Source: an uncultured candidate division Zixibacteria bacterium
GTDB taxonomy: Bacteria > Zixibacteria > MSB-5A5 > SM1-73
Assembly (NCBI GenBank): GCA_903908285.1
Contig: CAIVRH010000038.1
Coordinates: 106,133 to 170,132 of the forward strand
Reading direction: 5' to 3'
Length of the DNA: 64,000 bases
Shown: piece by piece, positions 8,900 through 17,492 of the stretch
Position numbering within the stretch: position 1 is the stretch's first letter
How the letters are laid out: every line of letters starts with the position of its first letter
Notes under the pieces: generated by a model
What the model saw: the letters and a program-made list of their open reading frames with translations, nothing else
Told to the model about the DNA's origin: nothing
The model's database searches: none
Translations under genes and position numbers: made by a program

Positions 8900-9352
8900 C
8901 TAGGTTGCCTGCTTTTTTACCACCCATACTTTAAGAGAAGCGGTCACATCCCCGGAGACCCTGATGGGCACGGTGTAAACGCCCAAAGCCTTTATCGGCG
9001 CTTCCAAAACGATCTTATGTCGATCGATATCGAACCCCTTTTCTTTTAAAAGATCGGTAATGGTCTGCGAGGTGACCGATCCGAATACCCGGTCCTCCTC
9101 CCCCACCATCACTTCTGCGGTACAGGAGATCTTTTCCAGTTGAGCTTTGAGTTTCTCCTCCCCCCTTCTTTTTTTGAGGTCCCTCATCTTCTTCTGTTTG
9201 GTAATCTCCTCGATCGATTTCAAATTTCCATCACTGGCTAAGACCGCTAAATTCCTGGCGAAAAGATAATTACGTCCAAATCCGTCCTTCACCTCCACCA
9301 CCTCGCCGCATTTGCCTAACTTCTCCACGTCATCTTTTAAAATCACCTTCAT
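8900..9352 (-). CDS. rplI: Large ribosomal subunit protein bL9
   Basis: The 150-residue protein has the N-terminal L9 domain (MKVILKDDVEKLGKCGEVVEVKDGFGRNYLFARNLAV), the long connecting helix (~41-75) and the C-terminal domain ending in ...GVYTVPIRVSGDVTASLKVWVV. The start at ATG 9352 fits the family and has GGAGGAG 9 nt upstream; a longer open frame to 9370 has no support. It ends the pth-rpsF-ssb-rpsR-rplI gene string, a conserved order. Confidence 0.97.
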   Translation of the reverse strand: MKVILKDDVEKLGKCGEVVEVKDGFGRNYLFARNLAVLASDGNLKSIEEITKQKKMRDLKKRRGEEKLKAQLEKISCTAEVMVGEEDRVFGSVTSQTITDLLKEKGFDIDRHKIVLEAPIKALGVYTVPIRVSGDVTASLKVWVVKKQAT

Positions 9353-9463
9353 GGTCTTCGTCTCCTCCAAGTCTATTTAATCCTGCACCAACCCTTCTAA
9401 TAGAAATCGTCTCTGTTTCTTTTGGTTTGGCTGGGTTTTTCCCCCTCCGATCTGCATACCAAT

Positions 9464-9700
9464 TTATCTGTAGACCTCTCCGGTGAAAGGAAGCAGAGCT
9501 ATGTGTCTGGCTTTTTTTATGGCATAAGTCAGCCTTCTCTGGTGCCAGGCACAGTTTCCCGAGATACGCCGGGGAACGATTTTTCCCCGATCCGTGATAA
9601 ATCTCCTCAACAGCTTTTCATCTTTGTAATCAATCACGTTGGTTTTCCCTTCGCAAAACCGGCAAGTTTTCTTTTTGGTTCTTTCTGTCTCCATCACCAT
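9464..9700 (-). CDS. rpsR: Small ribosomal subunit protein bS18
   Basis: The 78-residue protein is a complete S18: a CRFC pair near residue 13-16 (zinc-type or remnant), then [48 protein letters not shown]. The start at 9700 has GGGGAGAG at good spacing. It sits between ssb (35 nt) and rplI (111 nt). The presence of cysteines suggests a C+ form of the protein. Confidence 0.97.
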   Translation of the reverse strand: MVMETERTKKKTCRFCEGKTNVIDYKDEKLLRRFITDRGKIVPRRISGNCAWHQRRLTYAIKKARHIALLPFTGEVYR

Positions 9701-9735
9701 ATTTTACTCTCCCCGTTTTTTTGATTCGATATTTC

Positions 9736-10170
9736 CTACCACAAACCTTCCAGTTCAGTTAAATTCTCTTTTTCATTGGAACTCAAAAAAGCGCTCTCCT
9801 CTTCCCAGGAGAATGCTTCGGTTTTCTTGTCCAGAAACTGGACGTGCAATGCCTTTATCTCCACGAAACTCCGCTTGGTGCCGTCCTCGTTTTCTTTTAA
9901 CCGGCTTCTCAGCTCCCCTTCCACCAAAACCGCTGAGCCCCTTTGCAAATATTGACTGCAGCTCTCCGCCAGTTTTTGCCACGCCACCACTCCGATATAG
10001 CACACGTCCTCCTTGGGTGTACCCCAGCCATCTCTGAATCTTTTGTTGGAAGCGATTTTGAAGTTGACCACAGGCACGCCGGTGGTGGTATAACGCAGTT
10101 CCGGGTCCTTCACCAAATTGCCCGCGATCAAAACCTTATTTAGGTTCGGCAGTTTCATGTTTGCCATCAC
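9736..10170 (-). CDS. ssb: Single-stranded DNA-binding protein
   Basis: The 144-residue protein carries the SSB OB-fold (LNKVLIAGNLVKDPELRYTTTGVPVVNFKIASNKRF...VAWQKLAESCSQYLQRGSAVLVEGELRSR). The usual acidic C-terminal tip (DDDIPF) is missing: the tail ends ...SNEKENLTELEGLW, acidic but without the canonical motif. AGGAGG is 7 nt before a GTG at 10170 and 10 nt before ATG 10167, so either start is possible. It lies between rpsF and rpsR as in many bacteria, where it replaces priB. Confidence 0.95.
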   Translation of the reverse strand: MMANMKLPNLNKVLIAGNLVKDPELRYTTTGVPVVNFKIASNKRFRDGWGTPKEDVCYIGVVAWQKLAESCSQYLQRGSAVLVEGELRSRLKENEDGTKRSFVEIKALHVQFLDKKTEAFSWEEESAFLSSNEKENLTELEGLW

Positions 10171-10390
10171 CCTCAGACCTCCTGCTCGAATGAGTGCCTA
10201 TACGTTGCTGGGAAAAACCCTCTTTCGCTTAAGCCGCCAATCCGTTTCTCTAAACTCATTCCGAGTTGATCCGCTCCCTTTGCCGGCCTTTGATCCTTAC
10301 CTCTCCGGTCATCCTTAAAAAGCAAAAAAGATAGAATCGGGTAAAGGGTCAATTCATGGATTTTGGCTCCAAAACCAACCAGGTTCCTTC
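10171..10390. other. Intergenic gap rpsF-ssb, no gene seen
   Basis: This is 220 nt with no supported frame on either strand. I see no clear promoter, hairpin or protein-binding leader. It is longer than usual for the rpsF-ssb junction, so an internal regulatory element is possible but not visible by eye. Confidence 0.4.
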
Positions 10391-10720
10391 TTAGAGTGAC
10401 TCTGTTTTTTCCTCCTCCTTGAATCGCTCGGCTTTCTCCTCCGATACCACGACCAAATATCTTAGGCAGGATTCGTTCAACTTATACGTTCTTTCCAGCT
10501 CCGCCGGGATATTCCCGTCACCCTCGAAGTAAATCAAGGTATAGAAGCCCTGCATTTTCTTTTTGATCGGGTAGCTTAGCCTTCGGGTGCCCCATTTTTC
10601 GGTCCGGATTATCTTTCCTTTTTGATTGGCGATCAGATCCTCGACTTTTTTTATCTCTTTTTCCAGGGTGTGTTCATCCAAAGTCGGATCCAAAATGAAT
10701 ATGGTTTCGTACACTCTCAA
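10391..10720 (-). CDS. rpsF: Small ribosomal subunit protein bS6
   Basis: The 109-residue protein is a full S6: RVYETIFILDPTLDEHTLEKEIKKVEDLI at the start, and EKWGTRRLSYPIKKKMQGFYTLIYFEGDG with the rRNA-binding region. The start is TTG 10720, preceded by GGAGGT at 6 nt. The C-terminal acidic tail is EKAERFKEEEKTESL. A 220-nt gap without a gene separates it from ssb. Confidence 0.96.
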   Translation of the reverse strand: MRVYETIFILDPTLDEHTLEKEIKKVEDLIANQKGKIIRTEKWGTRRLSYPIKKKMQGFYTLIYFEGDGNIPAELERTYKLNESCLRYLVVVSEEKAERFKEEEKTESL

Positions 10721-10855
10721 CTGCTCACCTCCAATCCTCTCTTTAGGTTCTTGTTACACTCAGCTATATCCCGCTAAGTCTCTCGACTATGCCATATAAA
10801 CATTAAGGGGTTTCAAACCCGTTGATTGTCTTACCCCGTAACCAAATTCGGCCCT

Positions 10856-11422
10856 TTAAAGGTTGAACCTGCTCATGCTGTCCCCTACCCCCCTAATTAA
10901 CATATTTTCCACAGATTCGCAAGCTTTTTCGATCAGACTCTCCACCATTTGTTTTTCGTGCGCCTCAAACTTCCGCAGGACGAAATCCTCCAAATCCATC
11001 TTCTCCGGGCTATTGCCGATCCCCATCCTCAACCTGACAAAATCCGTGGAGTTAAGCCGATAGATGATCGATCTCAATCCTTTATGACCGCCGTCGGTCC
11101 CTTGCTTGCGGATGCGAAGTTTTCCCGCGATCAGATTTACATCGTCGCATACCACCAGAAGGTTTTCCCGCCCCCGGTTTAAATGCTCCAAAGCCTCCGC
11201 CACCGCTACTCCGCTATCATTCATGTAGGTAAGGGGTTTGACCAAAAAGAAGTTGATATCTTCCTTGGGCTTGATTTCGCAGAAAAGATAATCCCCTTTA
11301 CCCGGTTTAAAGCGTTGGTGGTTTTTGCCGGCTAAAGCATCCACCACCCTGAATCCTAAATTGTGACGGGTGAATTTGTATTTATTTCCGGGATTTCCCA
11401 AACCGACGATTAAATTCAACAT
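10856..11422 (-). CDS. pth: Peptidyl-tRNA hydrolase
   Basis: The 188-residue protein has the family start LNLIVGLGNPGNKYKFTRHNLGF (with the catalytic His-containing TRHN), KPLTYMNDSGVAV, LLVVCDDVNLIAGKLRIRKQGTDGGHKGLRSI and the late FVRLRMGIG. It recycles peptidyl-tRNA. The start at ATG 11422 matches family length; the open frame extends to a TTG at 11449 without support. It is the first gene of the ribosomal-protein string and lies just downstream of a strong promoter at 11489-11516. Confidence 0.96.
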   Translation of the reverse strand: MLNLIVGLGNPGNKYKFTRHNLGFRVVDALAGKNHQRFKPGKGDYLFCEIKPKEDINFFLVKPLTYMNDSGVAVAEALEHLNRGRENLLVVCDDVNLIAGKLRIRKQGTDGGHKGLRSIIYRLNSTDFVRLRMGIGNSPEKMDLEDFVLRKFEAHEKQMVESLIEKACESVENMLIRGVGDSMSRFNL

Positions 11423-11488
11423 CAAGTCTATAATTCGCTCACCAGTCAATGACCGCCATCTGAACTTACGTTCTCTATACGAAACTTA

Positions 11489-11516
11489 ATAATAGAACAA
11501 TATACTCATTTGTCAA
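11489..11516 (-). promoter_or_regulatory. Predicted sigma-70 promoter for pth-rpsF-ssb-rpsR-rplI
   Basis: On the minus strand a perfect TTGACA (11511-11516) is followed after 16 nt by TATTAT (11489-11494), about 67 nt before the pth ATG. A second TTGACA-like hexamer lies just upstream. This is seen by inspection only. Confidence 0.65.
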
Positions 11517-11615
11517 GAAAAAGTTTGTCAACCAATCGATGTAAATAATACGCTCCAACCCAAAATTCGAAGGAAAATGATGAAATCAGGGGTGGATTCA
11601 CCCTTTCTTTTTCTG

Positions 11616-11644
11616 TTGACTGTTGATATCCGATGTGTTAGATT
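11616..11644 (+). promoter_or_regulatory. Candidate promoter for the barrel gene
   Basis: TTGACT at 11616-11621, a 17-nt spacer, and TAGATT at 11639-11644. It lies 239 nt before the predicted ATG, implying a long leader. The -10 match is only 4 of 6. Confidence 0.4.
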
Positions 11645-11883
11645 CTTTACCATGAGAATTTTGGATGGATTTTAAAAGCACAGACGACCATAATGAATTT
11701 TCATTATCGGAAGGAGAAATAATTTACACGCAAGCAATTATTTAAGTAAAAATTGTGTCTAATTAGGTGGATTCTTTTGGGGGTAAGAGGGATAAGTTTA
11801 AAAATTAGACCCGGATAAGCAGAGGATCTTTTTCTGCCGGGTAATTAACCATAGTAAACATCCTTTCTTAAGAGGTGTATGAA

Positions 11884-12846
11884 ATGAAAAAAATATTGGT
11901 GGTTATGCTGCTTATGGGGTTTTGGGTTCACCTGGGGATTGCTTCTGCTTATGCGGTTGAAAAAATATCCTCCGGAGTGAAGGAATATCTTCTGGAAAAA
12001 CCGACCTGGGGAATGATCGAATGGAACAGCGCCACCCTGCCCCAGGGATATTGGTACCCTTCCTTTGAAATGGTTTACTTAAGTACTCAAACTTATTTCG
12101 ACAAAGGAAAAGAAAAAGATTTTCCCCGGGGTCGCGATTCAACCAGTTACATAATATCAGGTAAACTGCAGTACGGAGTTACCAATAAGCTCACCTTCGG
12201 AGTGGATATTCCGGTGGTGGCAACGCAGAAGGTGGACACCGGTGGGTTGTATTTGAAACCCAAAAAGTTCAAAACTGGTGCCACCAGTGTAGGGGATATC
12301 CGGTTATTCTTGAAGTACCATATTTTTGACAGATATTTCTGGTCAGTATCCGCCGAGGCTGGTCCCACCCTCCCCACCGGCCAACCCTACAATAAGGTTT
12401 CCGCCAAACAATCCGGAACCGGGGATGGTCAAACCGATTTGAATTTCGCCCTGAAAGGGGATATACTGTTAAACGAAGAGAGCTTTATCAAGCTGAATCT
12501 GGGTTTTACCCATCAGTTCCAGCGAACCTACAGAAACCAGGCAGATTCCTTGATTAAGGAGAAGCTGGGAGACTACCTGGAGACCGAGGCAGGTTTTGTA
12601 AGGAACTTCAGAACTTTCGGAATGGGGGGTTCCATAGAATATTACTGGTGGCAGGCTACCAAGTGGAACGATGTGGTGCATCTGGACCCGGCATATCTAT
12701 GCAACCTCTCGCTTTATTTTACCATAGGAGATAGCCAACCGCAGAAACAGGGGAAACTGGCTTTCTTCCTCGATTTTCCCCTGACCGGTGATAATGCTGC
12801 CGCTATATATCGGCTGGGCATCAGCCTAAGAAGTATCTTCAAATAA
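11884..12846 (+). CDS. Outer-membrane beta-barrel protein (phenol MetA-degradation-like)
   Basis: The 320-residue protein has a clear signal peptide (MKKILVVMLLMGFWVHLGIASAYA) and amphipathic beta-strands throughout. The middle segment with KTGATSVGDIRLFLKYHIFD, SAEAGPTLPTGQ and DGQTDLNFALKGDILL resembles the MetA-pathway/transporter-type barrel family (Pfam PF13557-like). Members are thought to be outer-membrane channels for organic compounds. The start at ATG 11884 has AGAGG 8 nt upstream; the earlier GTG at 11875 lies inside that site. It ends in IYRLGISLRSIFK with a C-terminal Phe two residues before the end. It appears to be a single-gene unit. Confidence 0.75.
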   Translation: MKKILVVMLLMGFWVHLGIASAYAVEKISSGVKEYLLEKPTWGMIEWNSATLPQGYWYPSFEMVYLSTQTYFDKGKEKDFPRGRDSTSYIISGKLQYGVTNKLTFGVDIPVVATQKVDTGGLYLKPKKFKTGATSVGDIRLFLKYHIFDRYFWSVSAEAGPTLPTGQPYNKVSAKQSGTGDGQTDLNFALKGDILLNEESFIKLNLGFTHQFQRTYRNQADSLIKEKLGDYLETEAGFVRNFRTFGMGGSIEYYWWQATKWNDVVHLDPAYLCNLSLYFTIGDSQPQKQGKLAFFLDFPLTGDNAAAIYRLGISLRSIFK

Positions 12847-13078
12847 GCGACATTCCCATATAGGTTAATATGCCAAAAGGATTCAAGTGATCAAGTGAAC
12901 GGATTAACGCAATCCCCAAGAACTCTTGGAAACAAAGATTTAAATTCCCGAACCCTTGTACTTCTAAACCCTTGAAACTCAATTTTGAATTCTGAACGCT
13001 TTGGCTTGACCTTAACCGAGCTATTAAGGCTCAACTATGAGCCGCTCGTACCCTTGAACCCTCGAATCCTTGAACCCT
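12847..13078. repeat. TTGAACCC-type intergenic repeat cluster
   Basis: From about 12950 the sequence is made of degenerate words such as CCCTTGAACC, CCTTGAAACTC and CCTCGAATCCTTGAACCC. The last copy ends immediately before the ATG of the CPBP gene. The same family is much longer at 41.4-41.76 kb and appears reverse-complemented at 51.9 kb. Confidence 0.7.
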
Positions 13079-13903
13079 ATGGCGTTGGAAGAGGAAAACA
13101 CACCCAAAGAATTCACTGCCGGGCAGGGAATCGGACTCTTTGTGCTGCTTCTGGTTGCGGTTCTGATCGTGAGCGGAACCAGCTGGATAGTCTTCGGGTT
13201 CCACGTTGCGGCAATTGTGGGCGAGCTGCTGATACTTCTGGTGCCCTTCTCGTTTCTTTCTGCCGGAGGATATTCCTTCCGCAGATTCCTATCATTCCCC
13301 GGAGAGTTCAATTTTAACTTTTGGATGTGGGCGGCGATCGCTTCCCTTTCCCTTTTTGTGGTGATCGCCGATATCTCCGGCTACATTCACCAGTTGTTCC
13401 CCCGCCCCCAGGAACAGAAGGATGCTTTGCTTAAAGTTTTTATGGCTAAGAACTGGTTGGAATATATTTTCAGGATCCTGGTAGCATGCGCTTTGGCGGG
13501 GTTTTGTGAAGAGTTTGCTTTCCGGGGATTTTTCCAGTCGATCTTTTCGAAAAGATTAGGAGAGATAAAGGGCTATATTTTTACTTCATTTTTATTCGCC
13601 TTTATGCATTTAGACCCCTGGAATTTTGCCGGGGTCTTCCTTCTGGCGCTTTTCTTAGGATATTTGGTTATTCTAACCAGAAACTTATGGGTAGCCATCC
13701 TGGTTCACTTTTTCACCAACGTTATCGGTTACTCCATTGGTTTCTTTTCTCCCGGGGTGGGGTCCGATTTCGAATTCACCTACCCGGCTTATGTAACCTT
13801 ACTCTGCACTGCTATCTTCATAATCAGTCTAAATTTCGTCCGAAAAACCTACATTGAAAGAAACAGCGTACCCATAGTGCCACTTCCCGATCAGAGGATA
13901 TGA
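13079..13903 (+). CDS. CPBP-family intramembrane metalloprotease
   Basis: The 274-residue protein has about seven to eight hydrophobic segments. It carries the CPBP (CAAX protease/bacteriocin-processing, formerly Abi) motifs: EEFAFRG (motif 1, EExxxR), FLFAFMHLDPW (motif 2 His) and ILVHFFTNVIGY (motif 3 His/Asn). These form the Glu/His active site inside the membrane. Substrates are unknown here. The ATG at 13079 directly follows TTGAACCC repeats, which also supply the sequence where a ribosome site should be, so the start is less certain than the domain. No partner gene is apparent. Confidence 0.88.
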   Translation: MALEEENTPKEFTAGQGIGLFVLLLVAVLIVSGTSWIVFGFHVAAIVGELLILLVPFSFLSAGGYSFRRFLSFPGEFNFNFWMWAAIASLSLFVVIADISGYIHQLFPRPQEQKDALLKVFMAKNWLEYIFRILVACALAGFCEEFAFRGFFQSIFSKRLGEIKGYIFTSFLFAFMHLDPWNFAGVFLLALFLGYLVILTRNLWVAILVHFFTNVIGYSIGFFSPGVGSDFEFTYPAYVTLLCTAIFIISLNFVRKTYIERNSVPIVPLPDQRI

Positions 13904-14032
13904 TCCACCGGCAAACCCCCTTATACCTTTTTTCCATTTAGTCATAACTTGAGTCTCAAAGCACGAAAGCTTCGTGCTTGGTTTCCGGAACTTCAATTAA
14001 TCCTTATGGGAATTCACGGAGGAAGGTAAGAA

Positions 14033-15616
14033 TCAGAAGCGGCTCAAAAGCTTAATCTCAAAACCATCCAGGGCGGGTTTATCCACACAGATTCCGCCGG
14101 AACAGACTTTGCCTTTGCGCCGGGAACCAACACCCAAGCTGAGATTGTGATTATCTCCCACGGTCAAATCCAGGGTGGTCATAAACCAGTTCTTCTTTCC
14201 CGACCAATCCTGTTTGGTCTTCCACTCCGTGGTCCGCTCATAAGCGAAGGTGAGAGAAGCGATGGGAGAATGGGAAAGGGAAAGGGACAAAATTTGTTCA
14301 TAAAAGGTTACCTTCCCTTCAAATTTGCTGGTCCATAAATGCTCCAGGATGAAATTCACGCTATTAGTGGGATTAAGATCATAGGTCAGATCAACAATCG
14401 GAGCCAGCCAATATGGGGCACCCGGCTCATCCTTATCTCTGTTCTCCATCCGGCTGAATCCGGCTTTGACCGTGGCTTTATCTTTTATATCGTATTCCGT
14501 CTCCCCATAAACCTCGGTAAAAAGCAGCCGGTTTTTGCGGTCGGTGGTGTAACTATGGTTCACCAGGATGGATAACTGCTCTGCCGGACTGGTGGTTATT
14601 TCAGCCTGAATCCCTCTTTCGTCCGACAAATCCAATATATGCGCATGCCGGTTCAACAGAGTGTATATATGTTCCCGGGTGAGTGCCGGGGGATTGTTGA
14701 AGGTAACGTCCTGATTGGAAAAATCAAATCTCATGTAATCTTTATATTCAAAAGTCAAAGCTGCTCCGGAAGCGTAAATGTTGGCTGAAAGATATTTTCC
14801 CTCTCCATCCTTATACTGGAGATACTCCCCCGGGGGATTGTCCTTTTTGGCATATTCTGCATATAAATCCAGGTGAGGTAGACTTAACTTGGCATTCCCG
14901 CCATACAATCTCACCAATCCCAGATCCGTGATATGGGTGCGAAGATAGCTTCCCCCCAAGGTGAGCCAATCGGTGGCGGAGATCTTTCCGTCGGCAGCTT
15001 GCAGCGGATCGGTTAATCTTTCATATCTTCCCATGGCTGTTCCACCCAAAAGGGTCAGGTTGAAACCTTCAAAATCAACGATACCTTTCACCCCGTCCAG
15101 ATTGTTATCATATCTTAAGTCCCGATTCTCGTAGGAACGGAGAATTAAACCCCGCCCGATGATTACATAATAGTTACCGGCGGTGATGGCGAAAGGCTCG
15201 CTGGTTAACTGTAAGTTCCGGAAAGACAATCTCTGCCAGGTTTTCCCCAAATCGTCCGGCTGGTGTGCCTCATATCTCAAATTGGCGGCATAAATTCCAT
15301 AATTTAGATCCAGATCGGTCCAGTTATGAAATATGTCCTGGTGGCTCTTGTTATCGGTAGAATATTCCAGTTGGTTGGTGGCGCTGATACCAAAGGTATT
15401 CGGCTCAGTATCCTGAGCAGCTGAATATGAAATAAGAGAAAACGTTATAAGGAAAGAGGAAAAAAGAATTATGAATGAAAAATAACGAATGGCGAATAAG
15501 GATAAAGCGGTTTCCTGCAGGGGATGTCCTTCATGTACCGGAAATGAATATTCCCTCTCACCTGGGGGGAGAGGGAGAATTCCTGTATCCGTTGCTGGTT
15601 TTTGGAGATTAATCAT
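14033..15616 (-). CDS. Putative outer-membrane beta-barrel (DUF6029-like)
   Basis: A protein of about 527 residues if started at ATG 15616. From the motif SAAQDTEPNTFGISATNQLEYS on it is a regular series of beta-strands with YYVIIGRGLILRSYENRDLRYDNNLDGVKG, which resembles DUF6029-type barrel proteins, ending DGFEIKLLSRF with a terminal Phe typical of outer-membrane barrels. A hydrophobic stretch (FSFIILFSSFLITFSLISYSAA) just before the mature part could be a signal peptide. However, codons ~13-50 are made of intergenic repeat sequence, so the true start is doubtful. It is last in the redox cluster, 37 nt after the TlpA-like gene. Confidence 0.7.
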   Translation of the reverse strand: MINLQKPATDTGILPLPPGEREYSFPVHEGHPLQETALSLFAIRYFSFIILFSSFLITFSLISYSAAQDTEPNTFGISATNQLEYSTDNKSHQDIFHNWTDLDLNYGIYAANLRYEAHQPDDLGKTWQRLSFRNLQLTSEPFAITAGNYYVIIGRGLILRSYENRDLRYDNNLDGVKGIVDFEGFNLTLLGGTAMGRYERLTDPLQAADGKISATDWLTLGGSYLRTHITDLGLVRLYGGNAKLSLPHLDLYAEYAKKDNPPGEYLQYKDGEGKYLSANIYASGAALTFEYKDYMRFDFSNQDVTFNNPPALTREHIYTLLNRHAHILDLSDERGIQAEITTSPAEQLSILVNHSYTTDRKNRLLFTEVYGETEYDIKDKATVKAGFSRMENRDKDEPGAPYWLAPIVDLTYDLNPTNSVNFILEHLWTSKFEGKVTFYEQILSLSLSHSPIASLTFAYERTTEWKTKQDWSGKKNWFMTTLDLTVGDNHNLSLGVGSRRKGKVCSGGICVDKPALDGFEIKLLSRF

Positions 15617-15653
15617 ATTCAGGGAATTGTTAACTGTATCGCGAAAGACCGAC

Positions 15654-16208
15654 TTATTTCCCACTCTTCTCTCCCTCGCTTTTACTTGTCTCCGTTGGTT
15701 GTTCCCCCAGAAGCTCATCGATCTTCTTCTGGATAAGCTTCTCGTCCCCGGCCCGATAGGTGGTGTGGGTATACCGGATATCCCCGTTCTGATCCACAAT
15801 CACCGTGTGGGGAATCCCCAGCACCTGATATTTCCTGTAAATATCTTTGTTGGTATCTAAAAGCACCGGAAACTCCCACTTTAATCCCTTGACCTTTGGT
15901 TTCACTGCAGACAAACTGCGAGGGCCATCCACGTTGATGGCTAATACTTCAAATCCCTTTTTCTTGTATTCTGTGTAGAATTTCTGAACTGCGCTAAGCT
16001 CCTGAATACAAGGTTTGCAGGAGGTGGCCCAGAAGCTGATCAGAACCGGACCGCTGGGAAGTACAGTTTTAAGCTCGACTTTCCTTCCATCCAAATCCTC
16101 CGTCGTGAAATTGGGTGCTTTGGATCTAATCTCATTACCCCAAGTCAAGCTGAAAAGAATAAAAGTAATCCCCAAAAAGTATGCCGGCTTAGAAAATAAA
16201 TTTTTCAC
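15654..16208 (-). CDS. TlpA-like periplasmic thioredoxin
   Basis: The 184-residue protein starts at GTG 16208 (AAGGGAG 4 nt upstream). Signal peptide KNLFSKPAYFLGITFILFSLTWG, then an AhpC/TSA-Redoxin (TlpA/ResA) fold: APNFTTEDLDGRKVELK, VLISFWATSCKPCIQEL with the active pair C-K-P-C, LAINVDG and the cis-proline region VLGIPHTVIVDQNG. Such proteins reduce disulfides in the envelope, for example in cytochrome c assembly. A hydrophilic tail (EQPTETSKSEGEKSGK) is extra. It follows the PEGA-thioredoxin gene by 31 nt, so the two are probably one transcript. Both cysteines are intact here, in contrast to the UGA at the selenoproteins' CxxC in the same cluster. Confidence 0.92.
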   Translation of the reverse strand: MKNLFSKPAYFLGITFILFSLTWGNEIRSKAPNFTTEDLDGRKVELKTVLPSGPVLISFWATSCKPCIQELSAVQKFYTEYKKKGFEVLAINVDGPRSLSAVKPKVKGLKWEFPVLLDTNKDIYRKYQVLGIPHTVIVDQNGDIRYTHTTYRAGDEKLIQKKIDELLGEQPTETSKSEGEKSGK

Positions 16209-16239
16209 GGTACTCCCTTCAGTGGAATTTGTCAAGCTT

Positions 16240-17256
16240 TCACTTAGCGAACAGCTCGTCCAATTTCTGTCTCAAGTTTCCCATCCAGCTATCTTTGAAG
16301 CCTTCTAAGTAATAGTAAACCCTCCCTCCCCGGTCCAGGAGGAAAGTTACCGGAGTGCCGGGCAAGTTATAACTGTTTTTAACTGCGCTATCCGTATCCC
16401 GGAGCAAGGTGAAGGTTAGCTGCAGACCCTGGCGGGTTTGCTGGATGACTTCCAAATCCTCGTGATAGTTGATGCCTAAGATGATTAAACTATCCGCCTG
16501 GTAGTCGGCATAGATCTGCTGGAGATAGGGGAGCTCTTTCATGCAATTCGGACAGTCGGTTGCCCAGAAATTGATTATGATCACAAATCCCCGGTAAGCA
16601 TATAATCTGTGCAAGATATTGTAATCATCTTCCAGCTCAAAATCCAGCGTGATGTTCCCCTCCGCTTTCCCCACGTCTGCCGGGTTTAAGGTGAAATAAA
16701 CCTCCGCCGTGTCCTGGGTGACGATGTTCACGATTTCTTTGGCGGGTTCATCGTTGGAATACCCCTCTTTGAAAATGGAGATGACGTGAATTCCGATCGG
16801 GATATTGTTGAAAAATACATGCGGAGTCGGCTCGGTTTTAGGTTTGTTGTCTATGCAGATGGTGGCACCGTCCGAATTAGAAGTTACTTCAAGCGAGCCC
16901 TTGGTTGGCTCCAACAGATCAAATCTCACCGAATCCATCCCTTTCTCCTTGACCGAGATAACCAAAGAATCGGGAGCGGAAATAAATCCCTCTTTGGTAA
17001 CTGAAACGATGTGCTCCCCCACCGGTATCGCAAAGAGCGTGTCGGGAGTCACCTTGCCGGTGACAGCGTAATCGATAATAATATCCCCTCCTGCCGGTGA
17101 GGAATCCACAAAGATCGAGCCGGTTTTCTGGTTATTGAGGAGGTTTTTTGTGCTGCAGGTACACAAACCGATGAAAACTGTCAGAAAGAATACGGTGAAG
17201 ATAATACTACCGGTTACGTATATTGCTTTCTCTTCTTTCTGATTGTACATAAACAT
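16240..17256 (-). CDS. PEGA-repeat thioredoxin (TlpA-like)
   Basis: The 338-residue protein has an N-terminal membrane segment (residues ~13-33, ending CTCSTKN, possibly a lipobox). Two PEGA domains follow (about 45-115 with GSIFVDSSPAGGDIIIDYAVTGKVTPDTL, and 116-188 with GSLEVTSNSDGATICIDNKPKTEPTPHVF), then a TlpA-like thioredoxin domain (~200-338) with VIINFWATDCPNCMKELPYLQQIY and NLPGTPVTFLLDRGG. PEGA domains are surface or envelope modules that may bind cell wall. The protein probably carries disulfide-reducing activity at a fixed envelope location. Start at ATG 17256 (AAAGAG upstream); ATG 17250 is possible. Confidence 0.9.
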   Translation of the reverse strand: MFMYNQKEEKAIYVTGSIIFTVFFLTVFIGLCTCSTKNLLNNQKTGSIFVDSSPAGGDIIIDYAVTGKVTPDTLFAIPVGEHIVSVTKEGFISAPDSLVISVKEKGMDSVRFDLLEPTKGSLEVTSNSDGATICIDNKPKTEPTPHVFFNNIPIGIHVISIFKEGYSNDEPAKEIVNIVTQDTAEVYFTLNPADVGKAEGNITLDFELEDDYNILHRLYAYRGFVIIINFWATDCPNCMKELPYLQQIYADYQADSLIILGINYHEDLEVIQQTRQGLQLTFTLLRDTDSAVKNSYNLPGTPVTFLLDRGGRVYYYLEGFKDSWMGNLRQKLDELFAK

Positions 17257-17402
17257 CTGTTCTCTTTATCCCTCTTTTCGTCTATATATAACGCATAAAG
17301 CAAAAATAAAGATGGATTTTTCCAAAAAGATTTTAATTAGCTCTTAGTTCGACGAGTTTCACCCTGAATGGTAAAAAGGAATTTAACCATTAACTCCCTT
17401 TA

Positions 17403-17443
17403 CTTTTCAGGCAGTCCCACCATTGGCAGAACTGCCTGAAAAG
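17403..17443. repeat. 13-bp perfect inverted repeat
   Basis: CTTTTCAGGCAGT (17403-17415) and its exact complement (17431-17443) flank a 15-nt loop, in the 236-nt gap between the IPTL-CTERM-like gene and the PEGA-thioredoxin gene. It lacks a T-run on the transcribed strand, so it may be a weak terminator, an mRNA-stability hairpin or a protein-binding site. Confidence 0.6.
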
Positions 17444-17492
17444 AAAAACTGAATTCAATTCAATTAATAGTAACCGCACCAGCTTAAGCGGA

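Larger units (their letters stand above)
11450..11883. other. Divergent intergenic region, no gene
   Basis: This 434-nt stretch lies between pth (minus) and the barrel gene (plus). Besides the two predicted promoters it holds a leader of about 230 nt with an isolated GGAAGGAGAAATAAT at about 11707 not followed by a usable frame. No riboswitch class was recognised. Confidence 0.45.
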
